From contig JAFGHN010000100.1 in NCBI GenBank assembly GCA_016930115.1, positions 1 to 5,653 on the forward strand: a DNA stretch of 5,653 nt, in the 5' to 3' direction. Position numbers and translations under genes: made by a program. Each line of letters starts with the position of its first letter. Position 1 is the stretch's first letter. The stretch comes from Spirochaetales bacterium. GTDB taxonomy: Bacteria; Spirochaetota; Spirochaetia; ARS1246. Shown here piece after piece: positions 1-4,288 of the stretch. The notes under the pieces are model-generated. The model did not search any database, was not told the origin of the DNA, and saw only the letters and a list, made by a program, of their open reading frames with translations.

Positions 1-72
1 AGCCCGGATGAGGAAAAATCCTCCGAAGAGCCTGCACAAGAGACCCCGCTCGAAGAAGATACGGACGAATAA
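1..72 (+). CDS. C-terminal fragment of an unidentified protein with an acidic tail
   Basis: Frame 1 is open from the left edge to a TAA at 70-72 and encodes 23 residues, beginning SPDEEKSSEE and ending EEDTDE. The tail is dominated by Glu and Asp with a few Ser, Pro and Thr, typical of a disordered acidic C-terminus. The body of the gene lies outside the window, so no family can be assigned. The stop codon is followed directly by a strong perfect stem-loop at 73-102, which supports this being a genuine gene end on the + strand. The gene converges on the superoxide reductase gene. Confidence 0.6.
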   Translation, partial: SPDEEKSSEEPAQETPLEEDTDE

Positions 73-102
73 TCTCACGCTCCTTGAGCAAGGAGCGTGA
101 GA
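73..102. terminator. Perfect 13-bp stem-loop, probable bidirectional terminator
   Basis: TCTCACGCTCCTT (73-85) and AAGGAGCGTGAGA (90-102) are perfect reverse complements around a 4-nt loop, GAGC. The stem starts one base after the TAA of the left-hand gene and lies 16 nt beyond the stop of the convergent superoxide reductase gene, so it can serve both transcripts. There is no strong T-tract on the + side. On the - side the stem is followed by ATTATTC, a weak U-rich tail. Position and perfect pairing support a terminator, although it is not a textbook one. Confidence 0.65.
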
Positions 103-118
103 CACTACCGGTGATTAC

Positions 119-553
119 CTACAAGTCTGCTTCCGCTTTCCAGAGTCCGTGAAGATTACACGATTCGACAATTTGCACCTTGCCTTCAGTGTTCTTCAGA
201 TGAAAAATGACCGCAGGATTCGTCTGGGGGGTTAGATATGTCCGCGCGCGGTATTCGTGATCGACATAACAATCGATGAACTGGATATAATGCTCGGGGG
301 TCATCGGGTGAAGCGTTTCCCCGATGCGAACGATAATATCGATGCAGTCGTTTTCGGGAACAAGACCGCAGACCTTATTCACCTTGATTGACGGGATGTG
401 TTTGACCGCTCCCTCTTTGCTCTTTTCAGCGGACTCTACAAAGATGTTGTCTTTCCGTTCGAAAGAGCTCTTTGGTGCACCGCAGACCGGACACTTGGCA
501 GGCGCTTCATTGAAAGCGACATGACCGCAGCCTTTACATACATAAATACTCAT
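119..553 (-). CDS. Superoxide reductase (desulfoferrodoxin family) with N-terminal rubredoxin-like domain
   Basis: A 144-residue cytoplasmic protein predicted to reduce superoxide to hydrogen peroxide without making oxygen, a defence typical of anaerobes. Residues 4-32 form a rubredoxin-like zinc/iron knuckle with two CxxC pairs (C6/C9, C21/C24). This resembles the rubrerythrin-type domain rather than the desulforedoxin domain of classical desulfoferrodoxin (dfx). The C-terminal neelaredoxin-like domain carries the expected Fe(His)4(Cys) ligands: H52 in KHIPS, H82 in HPM, H88 in EHYI, and C132 and H135 in CNLHG. The catalytic Lys is kept (K51), but the Glu normally before it in EKH is Val50. 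The start at 553 is chosen because GGAGG lies 5 nt upstream and residue 1 opens the MSIYVCKGCG domain; the longer frame to a TTG at 613 runs through the promoter. The gene appears monocistronic, with a promoter and a possible operator. The family call is firm; the subclass is less certain. Confidence 0.93.
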   Translation of the reverse strand: MSIYVCKGCGHVAFNEAPAKCPVCGAPKSSFERKDNIFVESAEKSKEGAVKHIPSIKVNKVCGLVPENDCIDIIVRIGETLHPMTPEHYIQFIDCYVDHEYRARTYLTPQTNPAVIFHLKNTEGKVQIVESCNLHGLWKAEADL

Positions 554-558
554 TTTTT

Positions 559-563
559 CCTCC
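559..563 (-). promoter_or_regulatory. Ribosome binding site of the superoxide reductase gene
   Basis: GGAGG on the - strand with a 5-nt all-A spacer before the ATG at 553. It decides the start in favour of the 144-residue product over the TTG-initiated extension. Confidence 0.8.
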
Positions 564-573
564 GTGAGATGGG

Positions 574-588
574 TGTTATTCGATAACA
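574..588. promoter_or_regulatory. Dyad operator candidate over the superoxide reductase promoter
   Basis: TGTTAT-TCG-ATAACA is a perfect 6+3+6 inverted repeat. It overlaps the predicted -10 box (585-590) and the expected start of transcription near 578, where a bound repressor would block initiation. Just upstream on the - strand are two tandem 10-mers, TTAGTCTGTA (604-595) and TTAGTATGTT (594-585). The dyad does not match the PerR or Fur consensus I know, so the regulator is unknown. Confidence 0.5.
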
Positions 589-613
589 TACTAATACAGA
601 CTAATTTGGTCAA
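585..613 (-). promoter_or_regulatory. Sigma-70-type promoter for the superoxide reductase gene
   Basis: On the - strand, TTGACC (613-608; 5 of 6 matches to the -35 consensus) and TATGTT (590-585; 4 of 6 matches to the -10) are separated by exactly 17 bp. Initiation near 578 gives a leader of about 25 nt containing the GGAGG site. The spacing and the good -35 make this a credible housekeeping promoter. Confidence 0.6.
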
Positions 614-671
614 AAAAATAAGCGCTACATCCGAATGGAAGGACTCTATCCGTAAAAGCCCGCGGCACAGC

Positions 672-702
672 GAGAAAGCAGTAAGGTTCAGGGTGCTTTC
701 TC
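672..702 (-). terminator. Stem-loop at the deoC stop codon, possible weak terminator
   Basis: GAGAAAGCA (672-680) and TGCTTTCTC (694-702) are perfect 9-bp complements around a 13-nt loop. The stem includes part of the deoC stop codon (703-701). There is no adjacent T-run on the - strand; the nearest are four Ts near 654 and seven Ts at 612-618. It could end or stabilise the deoC transcript, or be chance. Confidence 0.35.
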
Positions 703-1384
703 AGTATCCTTCGGCACCCCCGGGGGCGCCTGTCAGCACCGCTTCAGTCCCGCTGATGCCGAGTCTCGAGCAGCCCTGGTCGAGGTAAGCAACGGCGGTT
801 TCCCAGGTCTTTATTCCTCCCGCCGCCTTCACCTTCATCTCTTTGCCGACGGTGCGGTACATGATCTCGACGGCTTCAGGTGTTGCCGGACCGTCGCCGA
901 AACCGGTCGAGGTCTTTACGTAGTCCGCTCCGGCGTCTCGGGCGATGATGCAGGCCTTTTCGATCTCGTCATTCTCGAGATAACAAATTTCGAGAATGAC
1001 CTTTACCGGTACGCCTTTCGGCTTTGCCTGGGCAACCACTGCCTCGATATCTCTTTTGACGAGATCAAAATCACCGCTTTTGAACTTGCCGATATTCATG
1101 ACCATATCGATCTCTTGCGCACCATCTTCTATTGCAAGCTTCGCTTCCAGGGCCTTGACCTCAGCCCTGCTGTGTCCGTTTGGAAACCCGACGACAACAG
1201 CAATCCCCACGCCGGAGCCTTTGAGCTCCTTCCTTGCGAGGGGTGTGTCCGTCGGCCTGACGCACACCGTTGCTGTGTGGTACTTGCGTCCGATCCTGCA
1301 GGCTTCAACGACATCCGCATCTGTGAATTGCTGTTTCAGGACCGCGTGGTCTATCGTGGCGGCTACCTGTTCTCGTGTTCGCAT
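701..1384 (-). CDS. deoC: Deoxyribose-phosphate aldolase
   Basis: A 227-residue class I aldolase (TIM barrel, cytoplasmic) that reversibly cleaves 2-deoxy-D-ribose 5-phosphate to glyceraldehyde 3-phosphate and acetaldehyde, the last step of deoxynucleoside catabolism. Family landmarks appear in order: IDHAVLK (11-17), CVRPTD (41-46), VVGFPNG (64-70), EIDMVMNIG (91-99) with catalytic Asp D93, YVKTSTGF (155-162) with Schiff-base Lys K157, and VKAAGGIKT (185-193) with the proton-relay Lys K186. The C-terminus is a short GISGTEAVLTG barrel end. Length matches the family's usual 215-260 residues. The ATG at 1384 follows GAGGAG with a 7-nt spacer. It lies 27 nt downstream of the DUF1883-like gene in the same direction, so the two are probably one transcript. 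No other deo genes are visible. The HAVLK, CVRP and FPNG variants of the usual HTLLK, CVNP and FPLG point to a divergent subfamily, but all catalytic residues are present. Confidence 0.95.
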   Translation of the reverse strand: MRTREQVAATIDHAVLKQQFTDADVVEACRIGRKYHTATVCVRPTDTPLARKELKGSGVGIAVVVGFPNGHSRAEVKALEAKLAIEDGAQEIDMVMNIGKFKSGDFDLVKRDIEAVVAQAKPKGVPVKVILEICYLENDEIEKACIIARDAGADYVKTSTGFGDGPATPEAVEIMYRTVGKEMKVKAAGGIKTWETAVAYLDQGCSRLGISGTEAVLTGAPGGAEGY

Positions 1385-1411
1385 ATCATGTCTCCTCTGG
1401 AAAGATGCACA

Positions 1412-1681
1412 TTATCTCTCTACCACCGAAATTTCCGCACGCACCGTTTCGCCGGGCGTTGATGAAAAAATCACCAGTTCCCATGTGCCGGGATGGGGAG
1501 GATTCATCAGAAAAGGAAACGATTGAACCAAACCTCCGTGGGATTCGTACGGTCTATCCTGGATAAACAGATGATAGTTGGGGTTGTCAAGCAGGTATAC
1601 GATGGCCGGCTTATCAAGTACCAACTTGACGATCTGTTTTTCATTGAGGTGAAGCGACTTGTGGAGATGGGTTACCGGCAT
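1412..1681 (-). CDS. Small DUF1883-like protein
   Basis: An 89-residue protein of unknown function. Its layout recalls the DUF1883 family as I know it: a short N-terminal strand with a conserved His, then a hydrophobic-polar stretch ending in VYLLDNPNYH (28-37, compare the family's xxLLDDSNYxxY), then HGG (48-50), and HPGTWELVI (63-71, compare HSGHWxVVxDL), with a final strand TVRAEISV (79-86). It looks like a compact all-beta domain with no signal peptide, membrane segment or catalytic triad. The ATG at 1681 has GGAG 8 nt upstream. It is the first gene of a probable two-gene unit with deoC and is divergent from hisA. No catalytic function is suggested by the sequence, and the link with deoC may be positional only. 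The family assignment is by pattern memory and should be confirmed by profile search. Confidence 0.75.
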   Translation of the reverse strand: MPVTHLHKSLHLNEKQIVKLVLDKPAIVYLLDNPNYHLFIQDRPYESHGGLVQSFPFLMNPPHPGTWELVIFSSTPGETVRAEISVVER

Positions 1682-1707
1682 GTCTCTTTCTCCAAGCTTA
1701 TCACAGA

Positions 1708-1743
1708 TCCGGCAATTGCAATACCGGACCGGCGCGTGCCGGT
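1708..1743. promoter_or_regulatory. Cluster of dyads in the divergent hisA / DUF1883-like intergenic region
   Basis: Between the divergent starts at 1681 and 1781 lie three short perfect dyads: TCCGG (1708-1712) with CCGGA (1724-1728), GCAATTGC (1712-1719), and ACCGGC-GCGT-GCCGGT (1728-1743). The last abuts the hisA -35-like hexamer. This could be an operator region or simply CCGG-rich DNA. I find no convincing -35/-10 pair for the - strand gene. Confidence 0.3.
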
Positions 1744-1772
1744 TGCCGCCCCACGCAGCGACCGGCTATACT
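1743..1772 (+). promoter_or_regulatory. Putative hisA promoter giving a leaderless transcript
   Basis: TATACT (1767-1772) matches 5 of 6 positions of the -10 consensus and lies 8 nt before the hisA ATG. TTGCCG (1743-1748) matches 4 of 6 positions of the -35 with an 18-bp spacer. Initiation would fall at about 1779-1781, at or next to the start codon. Confidence 0.45.
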
Positions 1773-1780
1773 CATCGCCT

Positions 1781-2533
1781 ATGATCGTCATTCCGTCAAT
1801 TGACATACTGAATGGTTCTTGCGTCAGGCTGTACCAGGGCGATTACGAAAAAGTGACCGGCTACGGAGACGCCCCTGAGAAGGTAGCCGCCGGATTTCAG
1901 GAAGCCGGCGCCCCGCGGCTTCACGTGGTCGATCTGGACGCCGCGCGCGGCGGCGGGAACAACCGGGATACCGTGCGCAATATCAGACGAGAGTTCGGCG
2001 GGGTCATCGAGGTTGGCGGGGGAATACGCGAGCCGGGCGATGTGGAAGAGCTGCTCGACGCCGGCGCCGACCGGCTGATAGTGGGGACGGTGCTTGCGCG
2101 AGATCCGGACAAGGTTGCCGGATGGGTCGGTTCCTTCGGCCGCGTTTTTATCGCCGGTATCGACGCCCGGGGCGGTGTGGTGAAAGTGTCGGGCTGGGAG
2201 AAAGACTCGGGGCTTACCGCTCTCAAGCTGGCAAAAAAAGCAAGAGAAATCGGGATGGTGAGTATCGTCTATACAAACATCGAGCGGGACGGAACGCTTT
2301 CAGGGCCGGATGTGACAGGCTCTGCCGCTGTTGGCGATTCTGCGCAGCTCCCGGTGATCGTCTCCGGCGGGGTCGGCGGGATGGATGATCTGGAGCGGAT
2401 TTATGATTTCCGGTCAGATTCGATAGTGGGCGTCATAACCGGAAAAGCGGTGTACGAAGGCCTTATCGATGTGAAGGCGGCGCTTGCGCGCTTTGCCGAC
2501 AGCGGTGAGAAGCTGACGGTGGGCTCATGGTAG
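1781..2533 (+). CDS. hisA: ProFAR isomerase HisA, histidine biosynthesis
   Basis: A 250-residue cytoplasmic TIM-barrel enzyme, 1-(5-phosphoribosyl)-5-[(5-phosphoribosylamino)methylideneamino]imidazole-4-carboxamide isomerase, performing the Amadori rearrangement of ProFAR to PRFAR in the fourth step of histidine synthesis. Visible landmarks: IPSID with catalytic D8, VRLYQGD (15-21), VVDLDAA (49-55), phosphate-loop VGGGI (78-82), AGIDARGG (125-132) with catalytic D128, SGWE (137-140), YTNIERDGTL (164-173) with T165, VSGGV (194-198) and TGKAVYEG (220-227). The SGWE and GKAxYEG motifs separate it from the paralogue HisF. Length is normal. The same frame is open back to about 1493, but the ATG at 1781 puts D8 at its usual position, and the longer frame would overlap the DUF1883-like gene. 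No Shine-Dalgarno is visible. No other his genes adjoin it. A dual HisA/TrpF (PriA-like) role cannot be judged from sequence reading alone. Confidence 0.95.
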   Translation: MIVIPSIDILNGSCVRLYQGDYEKVTGYGDAPEKVAAGFQEAGAPRLHVVDLDAARGGGNNRDTVRNIRREFGGVIEVGGGIREPGDVEELLDAGADRLIVGTVLARDPDKVAGWVGSFGRVFIAGIDARGGVVKVSGWEKDSGLTALKLAKKAREIGMVSIVYTNIERDGTLSGPDVTGSAAVGDSAQLPVIVSGGVGGMDDLERIYDFRSDSIVGVITGKAVYEGLIDVKAALARFADSGEKLTVGSW

Positions 2534-2573
2534 CGAGCGCAGGCCACATGATAAGAATGTGATAAAGGGCGAA

Positions 2574-2587
2574 CCGTCGCATGACGG
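2574..2587. terminator. Short hairpin between convergent hisA and leuB-like genes
   Basis: CCGTC (2574-2578) and GACGG (2583-2587) pair around GCAT in the 79-nt gap between the two stop codons. A second weak dyad, CACAT...ATGTG, lies at 2545-2561. Neither has a T-tract beyond a CCCTTTAT stretch on the - strand. The gap is the right place for a terminator, but the structure is weak. Confidence 0.3.
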
Positions 2588-2612
2588 CGGCCCGGCTTGC
2601 AGGAACGCGCCG

Positions 2613-3695
2613 CTAAAATTGTCCCGCCACCAGATCGCCAACCTCGCTTGTGGAATAACCCATCTTCCCGGCAGACATGCTTTTCAGTTTTGTCGCGGTC
2701 ACTTTTGAGACGGCGTTTTCAATCGCTTTTGCGGCCTCGATTTCGCCAAGGGTCTCCAGCATCATGGCGCCGGCACAGATTGCGGCGAGCGGGTTGATCA
2801 CGTTTTGGCCGGTGTACTTGGGAGCCGAACCGCCGATCGGTTCAAACATGCTCACCCCTTCCGGATTGATATTGCCGCCGGCGGCAATCCCCATACCGCC
2901 CTGGGTCATGGCGCCCAAATCGGTGATGATGTCGCCGAACATATTGCCGGTAACCAGGACGTCGAACCATTCCGGGCTCTTTACCATCCACATGCAGGTT
3001 GCGTCTACGTGGTAATATTCGCGTTTGACATCGGGATACTCCGCCTTGCCAATTTCATGAAAAGCCCGCTCCCACAGATCATACACATAGGTCAGGACGT
3101 TCGTCTTGCCGACAAGGCCGAGGGTGTTGGCCTCACCTTTGCCCTGGGATTTCTTTCCAAACTTTCTCGCATACTCAAAGGAGTACCTGAGGGCGCGCTC
3201 GACCTGAAACCGGCTGTACACCATGTTCTGCACCGCCACTTCCTGCGCTGTTCCCTTCATCGATGTGCCGCCGATACCGGTGTAAATCCCGCCGGTGTTC
3301 TCGCGCACCACAACATAGTCGATTTCTTTCGGGCCTTTGTCCTTCAGCGGGCTTTCGACGCCGGGATACAATTTTACAGGCCGCAAGTTGATATACTGAT
3401 CGAGCTCGAATCTGAGTTTGAGCAGAATTCCGGTCTCCAGGATGCCGGGTTTGACGTCCGGGTGGCCTATCGCGCCAAGATAGATCGCGTCGAAGGTCTT
3501 GAGCTCATCCGCGGCGCCCGCGGGCAATACTTCGCCGGTCCGCAAGTAGCGGTCTCCGCCGTAATCAAACTCGGTCAGTTCGAGCTTGTAATTGAACTTT
3601 GACGCCGCGGCGTTCAGTACTTTCAGGCCTTCGCGTACGACCTCCGGCCCCGTCCCGTCTCCGGGCATGACTGCGATATTGTAACTCTTGCTCAT
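2613..3695 (-). CDS. leuB: 3-isopropylmalate dehydrogenase-like beta-decarboxylating dehydrogenase
   Basis: A 360-residue cytoplasmic enzyme of the isocitrate/isopropylmalate dehydrogenase family, which oxidises and decarboxylates (2R,3S)-3-hydroxyacids using NAD(P). Active-site residues fall almost where Thermus LeuB has them: R95, R105 and R131 for substrate carboxylates, Y138 and K197 as acid/base, and D231, D255 and D259 for the metal. PGDGTGPEV (11-19) opens the fold. TGGIY (134-138) is the LeuB form of the loop. However, FELDQYINLRPVKL resembles tartrate/D-malate dehydrogenases, and GGSAPKYTG (288-296) resembles NADP-isocitrate dehydrogenase: K293-Y294 replace the Asp-Ile of NAD-linked LeuB, and Gly replaces the usual His of HGSAP. 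The substrate is therefore probably isopropylmalate but could be another malate-type acid; NADP use is an inference. GGAG lies 7 nt before the ATG. It has its own promoter at 3737-3765. No leuA, leuC or leuD is adjacent. Confidence 0.9.
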   Translation of the reverse strand: MSKSYNIAVMPGDGTGPEVVREGLKVLNAAASKFNYKLELTEFDYGGDRYLRTGEVLPAGAADELKTFDAIYLGAIGHPDVKPGILETGILLKLRFELDQYINLRPVKLYPGVESPLKDKGPKEIDYVVVRENTGGIYTGIGGTSMKGTAQEVAVQNMVYSRFQVERALRYSFEYARKFGKKSQGKGEANTLGLVGKTNVLTYVYDLWERAFHEIGKAEYPDVKREYYHVDATCMWMVKSPEWFDVLVTGNMFGDIITDLGAMTQGGMGIAAGGNINPEGVSMFEPIGGSAPKYTGQNVINPLAAICAGAMMLETLGEIEAAKAIENAVSKVTATKLKSMSAGKMGYSTSEVGDLVAGQF

Positions 3696-3736
3696 GGGAA
3701 AACTCCGTGTATCGGTAATTTCAGAGAATGAGACGG

Positions 3737-3765
3737 ATCATAGGAATTATCCGGCGCATGGTCAA
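3737..3765 (-). promoter_or_regulatory. Sigma-70-type promoter for the leuB-like gene
   Basis: On the - strand, TTGACC (3765-3760; 5 of 6 matches) and TATGAT (3742-3737; 5 of 6 matches) are separated by exactly 17 bp. The -35 box overlaps the stop codon of the upstream secreted-protein gene. Initiation near 3730 would give a leader of about 35 nt. The -35 and spacer length are the same as in the superoxide reductase promoter, suggesting the same housekeeping sigma factor. Confidence 0.65.
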
Positions 3766-4223
3766 GGCAGTTTCGAGAAGAGCGTCTGCGCGTCGTTGAG
3801 TTGGCCCAGTGCGGCCTGGAGGATAACGTCGGCATGATTCTTCGCGTTCTGTGAATCGGCAATCACCGCCAGGATGTAATGCCACAGCGCAAGCTCGATC
3901 CCTTTCGTTCCCATGACAAGCACGACACCCGCGGTTTTGTACTCCGGCGGCGGTTCGGTGGTCGCCATCAGGACCATGACCGGATCGAATTTCTTACGGA
4001 TAGCGTTCGCCTGTTGTACGACTTCCTGTGGCGTCAAATTCTGAGCATTATTTCGAAACTGCACTGTTTCGGCAGCCCAGCTCCTTACGTCCTCAAGCAC
4101 TTGACGTAGCTGCTGCGCTGAAATCGGTTTGTACTCATCCGTATCCTGAGCACAGAGAGCCAAAGGCGCAGCAAGGCTGCCCGCGACAAGAATCAGAACG
4201 ATAAGAACATTCTTTCCGGCCAT
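3762..4223 (-). CDS. Small secreted protein of unknown function
   Basis: I do not recognise this 153-residue protein. It opens with a classical Sec signal peptide: MAGK, a hydrophobic core at about 6-19, and a likely cleavage after A25 (LCA/QD), leaving about 128 residues outside the cytoplasm. C24 is not a good lipobox cysteine because Leu precedes it. The mature part has no cysteine and reads as amphipathic helices: roughly 33-52, 64-76 (after TPQEV), 91-118 around a more hydrophobic stretch, and 121-151, with a TTEPPPEY turn in the middle. It could be a periplasmic helical bundle. The ATG at 4223 has AGGAG with an 8-nt spacer; the in-frame extension to 4262 would put charged residues before the signal peptide and lacks such a site. 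It lies 65 nt downstream of the glutamate synthase-like gene and may be co-transcribed with it. Confidence 0.75.
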   Translation of the reverse strand: MAGKNVLIVLILVAGSLAAPLALCAQDTDEYKPISAQQLRQVLEDVRSWAAETVQFRNNAQNLTPQEVVQQANAIRKKFDPVMVLMATTEPPPEYKTAGVVLVMGTKGIELALWHYILAVIADSQNAKNHADVILQAALGQLNDAQTLFSKLP

Positions 4224-4288
4224 TATGAACACTCCTCTCGCCCGCGCGCCGCACGCGTGCACGCCCGTGGCGAAATTGACAGTGGAAT

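Noticed and set aside
554..613. N-terminal 20-residue extension of the superoxide reductase
   Set aside because: It would need a TTG start at 613 inside the promoter -35 box, and the ATG at 553 has a perfect GGAGG and begins exactly at the rubredoxin domain.
996..1526. 176-residue + strand open frame
   Set aside because: It runs antisense to deoC and part of the DUF1883-like gene and has Ser/Ala/Thr-rich shadow composition.
1493..1780. 96-residue N-terminal extension of HisA
   Set aside because: It is only an open frame antisense to the DUF1883-like gene. HisA proteins begin a few residues before the catalytic IPSID motif, as from the ATG at 1781.
1921..2226. 101-residue - strand open frame
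   Set aside because: Low-complexity Pro/Ser/Arg-rich shadow of hisA.
2805..3602. 265-residue open frame on the + strand
   Set aside because: It lies wholly antisense to the leuB-like gene, whose protein is full length with all catalytic residues; the frame has no recognisable domain and looks like a codon-bias shadow.
3762..4223. Lipoprotein reading of the secreted protein (C24 as lipid anchor)
   Set aside because: The residue before the Cys is Leu, where a lipobox needs Gly, Ala or Ser; ordinary signal peptidase cleavage after A25 fits better.
4251..4264. Overlapping palindromes GCACGCGTGC and GCGTGCACGC between the flavoprotein and secreted-protein genes
   Set aside because: Alternating purine-pyrimidine GC-rich DNA readily makes such palindromes; there is no flanking T-tract or promoter to suggest a terminator or operator.
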